A DNA stretch of 64,000 bases, from NCBI RefSeq assembly GCF_004115265.2, contig NC_046304.1, forward strand, positions 15,120,292 to 15,184,291. Reading direction: 5' to 3'. The notes beneath the pieces are model-generated. The model saw only the letters and a program-made list of their open reading frames with translations. It was not told where the DNA came from and did no database searches. The position numbers and the translations under genes were made by a program. The stretch is from Rhinolophus ferrumequinum (lineage: Eukaryota > Chordata > Mammalia > Chiroptera > Rhinolophidae). The number at the start of each line of letters is the position of its first letter. Position 1 is the stretch's first letter. Of this stretch, positions 47,161 through 59,440 are shown piece by piece.

Positions 47161-49400
47161 TCAATTCGTCTACAAAGTCCATCAAGCTTCCCCAAAGAGA
47201 ATAGGCTACCACATGGGCTTGGGGAGTAATTAATTGAGGGGGACACAAGAGCCCAAGGGCTGCACTATACAGTCCCTCCAATTTCCTCTCTCTCTTCATC
47301 TGTATCACAAGACTCTCGTTTTCTAAAGGCCTGGCCTAGAAACTAATGATGGGGGCAACTCCCAACGGGGCACCCCTGGTCCCTCCTAGCACAGCACAGT
47401 TCTTCTGCCACCTCTCAAATCATTAAGGGATTCCCAAGGCACAGTCTCTGTTGGCCCTCACTAACAGGTCCCCGGGTAGGGATGTACATGGTTCCTGAAG
47501 ATTCATTAAGAATTTGAACTTGAAAATGGCTTCTCCAGCTTTTGCCTCCTGCCTTGGGTTTCTTCCTCATTCCCAGGTTTAGGAGTAAGCTTGTCTCTGC
47601 CCCCAGGTCCTGTTTGGACCAGGCGCCTGGGAGAGAAAAACCCTCAGTCTGGGGGCCCAGATTCAGTCCTGGCTCCAGCTCTAGCTTCCTGGGTGACTTT
47701 GGGAAAGCAAACAGCTCCCCTATGTCCCATGTGTTACATGGAGTTATTATGGTAACGGCCCTAACTATCCCGGAAGATTACATAGGGGATAGAGATGATG
47801 TTTGGAGAAATTCTAAATCACCACAGAGGTATAAGGCACCAGTGCTTTACCACTGTAGTGTTTATATTATTATCTGCCTGTCCTTAGCTCTCCCCACATC
47901 CTCCTCCCACTTCTTAGGCTAATTTTGAGGTCCCATGAGGATAACACTATGATGGAGAAGTCCCATGTCAGACATTCTCTCAGCATCTCTGTATCTCATT
48001 GCCATATATATACCCCCAGAGTAGCTGACTGAGCTTGTGCTGTCTCACCCCCTTTACATCCCTTTTCATGAAACCTCACTGGCCTCTGTGCCAATACAAA
48101 GTGAGTTCTTTCATGATCCTCCCTCTGCTCCCATATAACAGGGAAGGGACTTTAGTTGGTAGTGAGTAAGTCAAACCTCCTGGTTTTACAGATGCAGCAA
48201 CCAAGGTCTCAGCATCAAAAACAAGAGACTTGCTCAGGATGACATGTCAGGTGAGTGGAAGAGCTGGGAACTATAACGCAGAGATTGAGTTTCCGCTTTC
48301 AGGCATCTTTACCAATTCCCTCTTTTTTTAAACGAAAGTTTATTTTTCTATTCTGTTAGGGGTGAGTGGGATGAGATTCAGTGTTCGACTTACGCAATCA
48401 GAACCCAATCCTTACTGGGAAGCCTGTCCAGATCCTAAGCCCAACCTTAGTGCATGAAGGACCCATTGGAACTTCCAATCAGGGAGTGGTCACAGCATAA
48501 TGAAGGAAGCCTGGGACTCAAATGGACCCCAAGAGTGGTGACCTAGAAGGGCCTCCTCATCAGTGATCACTCCTGTGATTTCATCAGCACAGCTATCCTA
48601 AACGGATAGTCCAGGGGACAACTCCGCATTAGGAGATCTTATGTAAGCTTCATCCCTTGTTGACTGAAGACAACACAGCAGCTACTAGGTGGGATTAGTA
48701 CTCTGGCTAATGACTTATTTTTAAGGAATATGTCTTCTGATTATAGAAAATATGTATGACGTTTATTTAAAAAGCTGTGTCAGTGTGTGGATTGCTACAA
48801 CTGCATGCGTCATCTAGACAAATGAAGGAGTCCTCCCTGCAGCGTAACCTTGGGCCTTTCACGCAACTCTTTACCTCTCCCAAGTCATATCAATTCTTCA
48901 AAGTCTAGCACAAATTCCCACTTTTCCAGAAACTCTTTCCTCACTACTACAGTCCACAATAGTGCCCCCTTTGTCAGAAAACCTAGTTGTCAACCAGTGC
49001 ATTTATTCATTTATTCATGAAATGGTGCATAAATAAAAAGAGTGCAGGCATGTAGCTCCTAAAGTTGACTCAGATATAAATTTTATCGTTAAACTGGCCT
49101 GGAGGAACTACACTAAATCACTAAATGATTGTGCAAAAAGGTGCAGTGGTAAGTACCACGTAGAAGACAATTAAAGTGCAGTGGGAATGTTGAAGATGCA
49201 ACTATCACTTTTAAATGGACACAGATCGAGGAGGTATTTCTGGAGGAAGTAGCATCTGAGCTGAGTCTTGAAGACTTTGGCCACATGATGGGGGAAAAAG
49301 GAAATTCTATATAGAGGAAATACCATAAGCAAAGGTGGGGATGGAGGAAGTCACAGAGTTTGCAACTGATGATGTGGGTTAAAATAAAAAGGGAAAATAG
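47161..49400. other. right copy of the ancient tandem duplication (unit B)
   Basis: Intergenic DNA paralogous to 35861-38340 at about 11.05 kb offset; anchors are given there. No gene recognised, and open frames here are not shared with unit A. Confidence 0.75.
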
Positions 49401-49548
49401 GAGGCAGCTGTGGACCGTGATCCACCCACGGCACTCATTTGGACTTCAGCTTCTGCAGCCTGCAAGGCAAGACTTTGGGATCTACGAGGGCACAGCTATA
49501 GCGAGTGTGGGAGTGGGTCTTTGAGTTTTAAAAATGAGTCAGAAATAG

Positions 49549-49729
49549 GGTCAGCTGGTTAGCTCAGTTGGTTAGAATGCGGTGCTCTTAACAAGGTTGC
49601 CGGTTCGATCCCCACACGGGCCACTGTGAGCTGTGCCCTCCACAACTAGATTGAAACAACTACTTGACTTAGAGCTGGTGGGTCTTGGAAAAACACACTT
49701 AGATAAGTAAAAGCTTTTTTTAAAAAAAG
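49549..49729 (+). mobile_element. tRNA-derived SINE, short monomeric form, sense
   Basis: Head GGTCAGCTGGTTAGCTCAG, B-box-like GGTTCGATCCCCACACGGG, a short body (ctagattgaaacaactactt) and an A/T-rich tail. It is flanked by near-identical 15-16-bp copies: aatgagtcagaaatag at 49533-49548 and aatgagtcagaatag at 49730-49744. It lacks the second tRNA-like unit of the longer copies. It is present only in unit B. Confidence 0.9.
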
Positions 49730-49814
49730 AATGAGTCAGAATAGATTGAGAGAGTATTACAGGAGAAGGACTTTATGGCTTTAAGATTCTCAAGACAACT
49801 TGTGTTTCCTAGCA

Positions 49815-50065
49815 TGGGGTATGTATAAAGGTTAAGAGCTGGGGCTTTGGGGTCAGGCTATGGGGGTTAAAATCCTGCCTCTGCAATTTGCTTTATGTGA
49901 CCCGTGTTCTCTCTGTAAAACAGGAATTAAAATGGTATCCATCTCGTAGAGAGGTTTTGAGGAATAGATGAGTTAATACACGTAAAGCACTTAGAACTGT
50001 ACACAGCGCCTAGCCCCGAGTACGTCTCCTCATAACTGTTAGCTGTGATTATTATCAGGAAATGT
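49815..50065 (+). mobile_element. MIR SINE, sense
   Basis: 'aaggttaagagctggggctttgg', 'gtaaaacaggaattaaaatgg', 'cttagaactgtacacagcgc' follow MIR order. Confidence 0.85.
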
Positions 50066-50356
50066 CCCCAGGAAACTGTCAGTATTAAAGATACTGGGGC
50101 AGCCTGAACAGTAGATATCACAAGGGAAAGGGATTTCTGGTTTCTTTTTTGTTCAGTTAGTTTATTGTGATATTGGATTTAGTAGGTATGACATGAACAT
50201 GTCCAGGAGGTGGTACTTCATAAAACATTATAAAAATCATCTGTGTTCATCGAAGACAAATCAAAAAGTAATGAAGAGTAGAGGGAAAATAATAAAAACT
50301 ACCCAGATTATTACTCAAACCACTGATAAAGTTTGGTATTTCCTTCTAGTCTTGCT

Positions 50357-50393
<37 letters not shown>
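50357..50393. repeat. (TG)n microsatellite
   Basis: About 18 TG units. Confidence 0.95.
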
Positions 50394-50395
<2 letters not shown>

Positions 50396-50399
50396 TTGT

Positions 50400-52560
50400 G
50401 TGTTAATATTGAAATAATATTTTGTTGTATAGTTTTGCGTCCTGCTTTAGTCACTTTATATCATAAGAATTTCAGTTTTTAATTTGAATTTGAATGTATT
50501 TTGTATGATGTTTTCCATGAATATATGCTGATGGTATATAAGGAATATATGGATTTTTGTATATTTGTTTTTTATCTTGCTACTTTAAAAAATATTTCTC
50601 CATTTGTTTTCTCTTATAGACAATCAAAAACCTTTTTCTCTACCTATCCAACATATAAACTTGATTTTTCTATTTCTTGACATTAATTTTGCTAATGATT
50701 CTAGGACAATGATAAAAAAAAAGATGTAATGGGGGGGATTCTTCTCTTGTTCCTGTTTTCACAGAATAATTTGTTATTCTCCATTAGGAAGGATCCTGCA
50801 GTATCCTCTCATTCCTGGATAACAAGTGGGTGTTTTTTCTTTAAATCAAGACTGGATCTTGACCTGTAAGAAGTACCTTTTAGGTAATTGATCTGATATA
50901 TTATATACATACATTTACTTATATTAAATCATCCTCAATTTCTTATCAGAGGTCTCCTTAATAATGGTAGATTATTCTTTCAAATATTCTGAGTTTTTAA
51001 ATTTGCTGTAGCTGTATTTAGCATTTTGTTTCTCTATTCATAACTAAAGTTACTCTCTAGTAAAATTTGATATATTTCTTCCAAAACATTTTAGATCTTA
51101 CTGTCAAATGTATGTTAACTTTATAAAAAGTAGTGGCATGCTTAAATGTTTTTCTCTGCTGCAGGAAGTTTATATAGCATGATAATATTCTGTTCATTAA
51201 AGTTTAAACAAAATATCTTTCAACAGCTTTATAAGCTTAGGGATTGCTACTAGGGTAATTATTTCTTTGGAAAATTTTTCGACTTTCTTCTTTTCTCTGT
51301 TTTATTTGGGTTTTTAGATTGTTCTTAAATATATTTTCATTGACATTTCCCTTTCATTGTGCCCATTTTATTGAAATTTTCCATTTATGTAATGTAGTTA
51401 TAGGGAATATCTCTGGCTGTAACCCTTTCTAATTTGTAATTGTATTTACCCATTTTTTTTCTTGTTTATACTTTCTCAAATGTCCATCTATTGGTTATTT
51501 AAATGGATTTATTTTTCTTTTGGTTTTCTAATTTATCATTCATTCATTTATTCTATTACACTGTGTCCTACCCATGCAATCCTGTTCCCCAGGAAAGACC
51601 AATACCTCCAGATTCTCAAGTAACTTTCTGGATATATACTTACAAGCAAAAAAAAAATTTATATATTATATTACATTATATCATATCATATTATATATGT
51701 GCATGTGTGTATATTTTTTTCCTCTTTTTTAATGCAAACCAAATCATACTTTATTCATTCTAAAAATTGTATTTTACATTTAACAATATGGCTTTGACAT
51801 CTTTCAGATCAGCATGGACTGGGCTGTTTCCTACAGCTGTATAGTATTTCTTTGTAAGGATATACCATAATGAATTTAGCCCTCTAATAATGAACAATTA
51901 GGTTATTTTCAATTATTTGCTATTACAAACAATGCAACAACAAATAACCTCACACGTATGTCACTTTTTACATGTGACCATATATCTGTTGAATAAGTTC
52001 TCAGAAGTGGAATTGCCAGGTAAAGGGAAAATTACATTGGTAATTTTGAAAAATATTGCCAAATTTCCCTTTTTCACTTCTACCTTACAACTATTATACA
52101 AATTCTCCTTATGCCCAACCCTAAGCTGGAACTATACACAGAATGGAACTTGGGAAATGTACTTCCAGCTTAGCTAATTTGTTAGAAATTTTGAATTTTA
52201 ATAGATTAACCAATTTTTTTTATTTTAAAGTTTTTTCTATATTTTAAGTCATCCTTACACTATTAAAATTCTCCAATTTTCCCAATAATTTTATGGTTTA
52301 ATTTTTACATTTAAATATTTGATCCATTTATAATTCATTTTTGCAAAATATATGAAGTGTGTATACAACTTACGTATTGGTCCCAGATAGCTATGTCACT
52401 GCCCCTATTAATAACACTTATTGAATAATACATTTTCCCATTCATTTAAGATATCACTTATATCATGCACTAGATTTCTTTATTACTTTATGTCTATTCC
52501 TGGACTTTTCATTTTATTAAGCTTATAAAATGTTATTTTATTTTTTCAGATTTTTGAGGT
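50400..52560 (-). mobile_element. series of old L1 fragments, antisense
   Basis: AT-rich reversed L1 text: for example cagaagtggaattgccagg (52004), acaaacaatgcaacaacaaa (51926), tttatttgatccatttataatt (about 52320). One or several old copies; boundaries not resolvable by eye. Confidence 0.55.
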
Positions 52561-53430
52561 ATAACTGACAAATAAGATTGTAATATGTATAAAGTGCAAA
52601 AAAAAAGATGATTTGACATGTATTTACATTGTAAAAGGATTCCCACAATTGAGTTAATTAACATATCCATTACCTCATATAGTTACTTTTTAAAATTAAT
52701 TTCAGGTGTACAAAACAATGTAATAATTAGACATTTATAGTTACCTTTTTTTGTGTGAGAAGTTCTCTTAGTAATTAAGTTTTCTTAGCTAATTTCAATG
52801 ATGAAATATAGTATTAGTACCCACCTGGCACTACACGTAGTTATTACAATATTATTGACTGTATTACCTATGCTGTACTTTACATCCCTGACTATTTTGT
52901 AACTATCAACTTATACTTCTTAATCCCTTCTCCTTTTTCACCTACTCCCCAAACCCCTCCCATATGGTAACCATCAGTTTGTTCTCTGTATCTATGAGTC
53001 CGTTTCTCTTTTGTTTATTCTGTAACCACATCTCCCTTCTAAAAATTAAAAAAATAAAAGCTAATTTAACCTAAAGATGAGCAACAGAAAAAAGATTGAG
53101 TACTAGAAAGAGTGTGAAAAATGGGCACTCATAAATTTTAGGGAAAATATTTATTGGGACGAGCTTATTAGAAAACAATTTAGAGCATCTATAAAAATTA
53201 AAATGTTCATTCTTTTTAAGACAATTCTACTTTTTTAAACATACAATCTTATATTAGTTTAAGGTGTACAGCATAGTTATTCAACATTTATATACCTAAA
53301 GAAGTGATCACTGTGGTAAATCCAGCAACCATCTGACCCCGTAACGTGCTATCACAATATTATTGACTATATTCCTTATGGTGTACATTATAACCCCATG
53401 ACTTATTTGTTTTATACCTGGAAATTTGAT
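52561..53430 (-). mobile_element. L1 3'-UTR fragments, antisense
   Basis: Three successive reversed tails begin with tttgaggtataactgaca (52554), tttcaggtgtacaaaacaat (52701) and agtttaaggtgtacagca (53256). Each is followed by the usual 'cccacctggcactac/catctgaccccg' and 'attattgactatatt' blocks. Confidence 0.7.
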
Positions 53431-54300
53431 CCTTTTATTCCCCTTCATTTTTCCCCTCCTTTTTAAATTTTTCAATTACAGTTAATGTTCATTATTATTG
53501 GTGTCAATGGGGTGTTAAAGGCCCTTACTATGATTGTGTTGCTGTTGATCTCTCCCTTCATATCATCAATATTTTCTTTATATATTTACATGCTCCTATG
53601 TTGGGTGCATAGATGTTTACTAGGATTATATTCTCTTGTTGGATTGATCCCTTTATCATTATGTAATATCTTTCTTTGTCTCTATTAGAGTCTTCATTTT
53701 AAAGTCTATTTTGTCTGTTATAAGGATTGCTACCCCGGTTTTGTTTTTGTTTTTGTTTTATTTGCATGAAATATCTTTTTCTATCCCTTTACTTTCAGGG
53801 TGGGCTCTCAGGGAGTTACCAGGATAGCGCATGTGGAGATCACCAGGCTAATTCAGTCTCAGATTTGGCTGTGTGCAGGAGGGCTCAACATAGGAAAGAT
53901 GTGTGCCTGCCTATAGGCTATACATGAGACATTTAGCCCTCCTCTACTTCTTGAATCCAGGATCAGAGAAGGTAATGATGCCATACTATGCACCTCCTCC
54001 CATTATTGCAAAGAAGAGCTTTTGATTTTTGTTCCTTAGTGAGTGCCCCTTTTCTGTGGAGAATTGTACTTGTCTAGCTTTTTCTACAGTTATGGATTTT
54101 CTCTCTTTGCCACTCTCTTATTCAATCTCCATTATTCTTGAAGCCTTCTCATCTAGTTTGTGTATTAGAGTTTTGCATACTTACTAGTTTCTTTGAAGAT
54201 AGAATCTACATTTTTATTCTTGTTCTGCTTGTCTTAGGAAGGAATGAGTTTTGAGAAGAGAAAGTTCCAGATTTACTCTGCCATGTTCAAACCAGAAATA
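53431..54300 (-). mobile_element. L1 5' region, antisense
   Basis: 53480-53790 is reversed L1 text (gttggattgatccctttatc, attttgtctgttataaggat). The block ends with a G+C-richer part whose last bases reversed read TTTGAACATGGCAGAGTAAA, typical of an L1 5' UTR start. The core of the L1 between this and the 3' UTR pieces is missing or rearranged. Confidence 0.5.
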
Positions 54301-54607
54301 CACATTCTACTTATTTATTTTTCCCAAGGGTTTTGTCCTTCATAATCACTACAAATAGATTCTTTCAGCTAAGACAGGGAGGGAGGTCCAGACTGGTGAT
54401 GTCTCCTGTCCTTGCAACTGAGAGTGATGTAAAGCTATTGAGATAAATGTAGTGAGAGAGTTAATAAATGTGGTGTGTTCCTAGGAGTGGGAATGTCCTT
54501 ACTTGGAGAGGGGGAACTTAGCAAAGGGCTCAGCACATGGAAAGGAGTCTATTTCTTCTTTTTGAATAAACATAGTAAGAAAAATGATTCTTTATCTCCT
54601 TGAATGT

Positions 54608-54617
54608 TTCCTTGCAG
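54608..54617 (+). other. likely splice acceptor before OR3A coding exon
   Basis: 'ttccttgcag' ends at 54617, six bases before ATG 54624, the same spacing as in the first copy. It argues against any start upstream of 54618 (an in-frame TTG at 54600 lies in the presumed intron). Confidence 0.6.
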
Positions 54618-54623
54618 GAAGTA

Positions 54624-55571
54624 ATGCAGCCAACATTTTGGGCCAATGAAACAGCCATTACGGAGTTCATCCTGCTGGGCTTGGTGGAGACACCAGGGCT
54701 GAGACCAGCTGTCATTGTACTCTTCCTCTTTGCCTACCTGTTCACTGTCGGGGGCAACCTCAGCATCCTGGCAGCCATCTTGGTGGAGCCCAAACTCCAC
54801 ACCCCCATGTACTTCTTCCTGGGGAACCTGTCAGTGCTCGACGTTGGGTGCATCACCGTCACTGTTCCCTCAATGTTGGATCGTCTTTTGTCTCACAAGC
54901 GTACAGTTCCCTATGGAGCCTGCCTCACACAGCTTTTCTTTTTCCATCAGTTGGTTGGTGTGGACTGCTTCCTGTTGACAGCCATGGCTTATGACCGATT
55001 CCTGGCCATCTGCCGGCCCCTCACCTACAGCACCCGTATGAGCCAGACGGTCCAGAGGTCATTGGTGGCTGTGTCCTGGGCTTGTGCCTTCACCAATGCA
55101 CTGACCCATACTGTAGCCATATCCACGCTCAACTTCTGTGGTCCCAATGTGATCAATCATTTCTACTGTGACCTCCCACAGCTCTTCCAGCTCTCGTGCT
55201 CCAGCACCCAACTCAACGAGCTGCTGCTCTTTGCTGTTGGTTTCATAATGGCAGGTACCCCCATGGCTCTCATTGTCACCTCCTATATCCATGTGGCAGC
55301 TGCAGTTCTACGAATCCGCTCCGTGAAGGGCAGGAAGAAAGCCTTCTCCACTTGTGGCTCCCATCTCACTGTGGTTGCCATATTCTATGGTTCAGGTATC
55401 TTTAACTACATGAGACTAGGTTCAGCCAAGCTTTCAGATAAAGATAAAGCTGTTGGAATTTTTAACACTGTCATTAACCCCATGCTGAATCCAATCATCT
55501 ATAGCCTCAGAAACCCTGATGTGCAGGGCGCCCTCTGGCGGGTGCTCACCGGGAGGCAGTCGCTGGCTTGA
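54624..55571 (+). CDS. OR3A1-like: olfactory receptor, family 3 subfamily A-like (intact, second copy; OR3A1-type)
   Basis: This encodes a 315-residue odorant receptor, intact. NET glycosylation site at 8-10, GN at 44-45, [13 protein letters not shown] 58-70, [10 protein letters not shown] 121-130, SY 220-221, [10 protein letters not shown] 239-248, and [12 protein letters not shown] 286-297. I start it at ATG 54624, just after an acceptor-like site and in register with the gene at 42287. The last third ([59 protein letters not shown]) reads like human OR3A1. Codons 7-203 are nearly the same as in the other copy. An ATTAAA lies at 55611, a possible polyadenylation signal. Expected to act singly in olfactory neurons; ligand unknown from sequence. 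Confidence 0.95.
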   Translation: MQPTFWANETAITEFILLGLVETPGLRPAVIVLFLFAYLFTVGGNLSILAAILVEPKLHTPMYFFLGNLSVLDVGCITVTVPSMLDRLLSHKRTVPYGACLTQLFFFHQLVGVDCFLLTAMAYDRFLAICRPLTYSTRMSQTVQRSLVAVSWACAFTNALTHTVAISTLNFCGPNVINHFYCDLPQLFQLSCSSTQLNELLLFAVGFIMAGTPMALIVTSYIHVAAAVLRIRSVKGRKKAFSTCGSHLTVVAIFYGSGIFNYMRLGSAKLSDKDKAVGIFNTVINPMLNPIIYSLRNPDVQGALWRVLTGRQSLA

Positions 55572-58050
55572 TAAGATCTTGAGTGTCACTTCCTCCTTTT
55601 TTCTTTTTAGATTAAAGGAAAAATCCTAGCTGTCTGGAACTGCTTCTATTTCCCTGAGCATGAGGATTTTTTTGTAGGGGATAATACTTATTGTTTCCCA
55701 AAGAAGCCCGACCAGTTATAGGGAGTGGGTGTATAAGTTAATGCTAAGTCAATCCCCTTGACAAATTACAGCTTCAGTCACTATGTTCTCCCTTTTCTGG
55801 GTAGAAGTGAAACATAGGAAGTCCTGAATGCTTACAGGTTCATGTCCCACAGGGAATAATTCTTTAGTTGCATATAGCCTGGATTCCCAAAAATATCTCA
55901 ACAAACCTCCCACCCCCAAACTCCACCCCAGAGGGTCATCTGATTCCTCCAAATTCAGATATGCTTGGTCTGTATATAAAACATAGGCTTAGAAATGAGT
56001 TATTTTATTTCTGCCATCAGGCTTCTACAAGCCTAAAAAAGCAGCTCATCTGTTCCCTATCGCACAAAGATGCCAGAGGATATAGAGGGGACAGATGAGG
56101 AGCTGTATGGTCATGTATTCTCTAGTAACTCTGGAGGGCATGATCCCTGTGTGAAAAAATTTAAAATTCCATTAACACATATGATAAACCTTCTAATACA
56201 AAAATAAAATTTCCTCATTTATCCCTTCTCGTGTTTCAAATCTTTTGAAAAGATAAGCATTTACAATTGAAATATTATTTCAACATTAAAAAAAAATTAG
56301 AATACTCAATGTAAAATTCCCCTCTAAATTCTCACTCTCGGTCCCCAAACCTAGGTAAGACAATCCATATCTGTAAATACAAGTCTGTTGTATTTGGTGA
56401 TGCCTCGCCCTAAATTTCTCTAATCAGTAGGAAAATATGTCTCTAACCTTGAAGAAGACCTCATCTTGTTTGCTGCTTACCAGCCTTTAGTTCAGTACCT
56501 TAATTCTCCTTAATTCCCTTAATTCTTCTTAATTCTCTCTGTAGCTTATTTCTCCTTCTAACATCCTTTTAGGACTAATTGCCCACTCCTGGCATCTCCA
56601 CTGTGCCTCTGATGTTTCCCAATTAATTTCCCTAAAACTTCCCTTTGGCCTGTACCTGTGGCTTGGCTTCTCCATGATCCTTTATGGGGGTGAAGGGACT
56701 GGAAGGGTGGGATGAGATAGAGGCAAAGAGAGAGGACATGATAGAGGAAAGCAAAAGAAGGGGGAGTGTGTAGAAAAAAATGAAGATGAAAGATGAGGAA
56801 TAGGGAGAAATAAGATAGAATTTCAAGCAAAAGGGGACCGAACGGGGTAGAGATAGAGTGAAAAATGAGAAAGAATGGAGAGATTGGATAAGATTCCTCG
56901 AAACTGGTAAAAGACCAGAGGAAGGAAGTGTAGTAATAAAATTAGGGGGTCAGAGACATGGGCTTCCTATTATGTACTGTCCAGCAATAACCAATTCTGG
57001 CAGCTCTGACATCATCACTATAGTCCATCTTCTCTACCAAGAATAAAGCAATATTTTAAGTTTTGATAAAAGTGCTAAAAAGTGTACAGGGGACTCATTT
57101 ATTGCTTCTCTAAACAGAAGGTGCTCTTAGAATGTCAGGGAGAAAGTTTATCAGATGGGGGAAGAAGAGAAAAGGAGTCCTGGTATTTTATCCACCTACA
57201 TCTCTAAAATCTCATCAGCGTTTGTGACTAACTCCTCAACTTACCAATTTACTCCCTGCCTTTTGGATCATGCCTGCCAATACTGTCAAAAACTTGGGGG
57301 AAATATGGGTCTCTCCTGATCCTGTTTAGGTCACCAGACAAATTTCAAGGATGCAAAGAGAGAGCTTTCTCCAAAGAAACTGTCAAGGAAGACCTGCAAC
57401 ATGGTTCTCATCTCATCACTTCCTCTCAGCCACAATGCCCTTGACCTTGAGTAAGTTCTTTACCTTCTCTCAGCTTATATTTGATAGAGGTACAAGGTTA
57501 TCAACATGGTTCTTCCACCTGTAATGTTCTCTGATTCTACTAGTCTGAATAAACAGACTGTTTCACTCTTTTTACCCAGAAGAGTTACCACATCTGCCAC
57601 TGTCACTGCTTCTATCCACCAGGATTTCACCCTGCTGCAAAACAGATTTTTCTTTACTTCCAAAAATCCCTGTGCCCCTGGCCTTTCTGCCATATGAACA
57701 GTCACATAAAACCTCAAGAGAGGATTTTGTGTGGATCACTGGGGAAGAATGGATCAGTGGGTTCAGCATCATAAAGAATGACCCAACAACACTGATTCTC
57801 AGCACTCTATCCACCCTCCAGGATCGCAGGGTTTCTTTGATAATCTTTCCTTTGGAATTTGTCTCCTCTTTTTTATTCCAAACTGGAAATCTCTTTGCTG
57901 CATATTTTATCATACATGTAATGTAAAATGTTGTAGAAGTTCAAAATATACAGAATGTCATCATTACTCTTTTATACCATTCCCACAATAATCTCATTCT
58001 TTAAAAGTAACTATTGGTAATAGTTGGTGGCTAGCTTTGCAGACAAATGA
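55572..58050. other. 3' flank of OR3A copy 2 and intergenic
   Basis: No gene recognised. Open frames at 56558-56830 and 57475-57926 show no family. No clear repeats were seen. Confidence 0.45.
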
Positions 58051-58051
58051 A

Positions 58052-58053
<2 letters not shown>

Positions 58054-58094
<41 letters not shown>
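58054..58094. repeat. (CA)n microsatellite
   Basis: About 20 CA units. Confidence 0.95.
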
Positions 58095-58096
<2 letters not shown>

Positions 58097-58560
58097 ATTC
58101 CAAACACCATACTATTTTGTAATCTGTTTTTTTCTCTGTCCACATTATATCGTATCAGTCTTTACATGTCAACCAACAAATCTGTTATCCATTTTAAAGG
58201 ATGCATAATATTCCATTTAATGTATAAACTATAACCTATTTAACCAAACATCTATTGATGTAATCCAAGTTTTTTTTCTTTTCTCTTTTCCTTTTTTTAA
58301 ATAATTGCTAATAATACTAGAATATTCTTATTTATATATCTTTCCATACATCTGAAATTATTTTCACTGGTTAAATTTATAAAAGTAATTTGTGTGTGTG
58401 TGTGTGTGTGTGCACTCACACTAAGGAAATGCAAAGTTAAAAGTTGATAAATATTCTGCCTTTCGATTTGCAAAAAGATGTGTACCATTTTACATCCTGA
58501 TTGACAGTTTGAGAATCGCCAGGACAATTTGCAAGGAAATATTGAGGATGATTGTTATCT
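58095..58560 (-). mobile_element. old L1 fragment, antisense, with short (TG)n
   Basis: 'ggatgcataatattccattt', 'accaaacatctattgatgt' and similar are reversed L1. A (TG)n of about 10 units sits at 58391-58411. Confidence 0.55.
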
Positions 58561-58674
58561 TACTTGTTGACTTCCTTGGGTATTATAAATAAAACACTGA
58601 TAATTACATTAAATATTGCATTATTTTTACATTTTAATTTCTTTCCTTATTGTGGTTAGGTAGATGTTTATATA

Positions 58675-58890
58675 CAGAGGGAGCCAAAAAATGTATACAC
58701 ATTTTAAGAAAGGAATAAACTGCATTAAAATTGTAATACTCAATATATACGTATAACAAAAGATGAATACAAGTCACGTTTGACTTCTGCAATTACAAGA
58801 GGTTACCATCAAAGTGGTTACCATTAGTGTAATTTTAATACAGTTTTTTTTCCTTTCTTAAAATGTGTATACATTTTTGTGGCACCCTCT
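58675..58890. mobile_element. second-type mariner MITE (216 bp)
   Basis: Left end CAGAGGGAGCCAAAAAATG and right end (reversed) AGAGGGTGCCACAAAAATG continue as matching inverted repeats through TATACACATTTTAAGAAAGG. TA flanks lie at 58673-58674 and 58891-58892. The core retains 'caagtcacgtttgacttctg'. It has no coding capacity and is unrelated in sequence to the CCGTGTTTCCCC family. Confidence 0.85.
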
Positions 58891-58892
58891 TA

Positions 58893-59440
58893 TTTGTATT
58901 TGTGTTTATTATTTCAAAAGTACCTCTTCATGTTTTTTGCCCTTTTGGGGGTAGTTTATCTTTATCTTGATTGGTGGAAACTCTTCACATTTTAGGATAA
59001 TATCTCTTTGACATATCTATTGCAAAATATCCCTCAATTTCCCATCTGTCTCTTTGTTTGGGGTGTCTCCTGCCCAAATTAAGTTGGACATTTTAATGAA
59101 ATTTATCTTGCTTTACGTCATGCTTAGAATAAAACTACTTTTCCATCTAAATCCGGTACAAATATTTGCCAGTGATGTTTTCTAGTACTTTTACATTTCT
59201 TTTTAAATGAAATATTTAATACATAAGTGATTTTTGACTGCCTTTTGAGTTTTATCAAATCCATCTTAACTATCATCAAATGTCTTTCTCATTCATATTT
59301 TTAACAAATGATCGAGTTCTAGTTTTAAGGCTAAGTTACCTCATCAGCTACAAAAACATAATCAATGGCAGTATTTATAACAATGTCATAGAAGAACTTC
59401 AATTTAAAAAAAAAAGTTATTTTAAAAAGCAGTCGGGGGA
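58893..59440. other. intergenic, decayed LINE-like
   Basis: AT-rich, some reversed L1 flavour (cccatctgtctctttgtttg). No gene. Confidence 0.4.

Noticed and set aside
54600-54623. Upstream in-frame start of the second OR3A gene
   Set aside because: The codon at 54600 is TTG and precedes an acceptor-like cag at 54617; ATG 54624 aligns with the ATG of the first copy.
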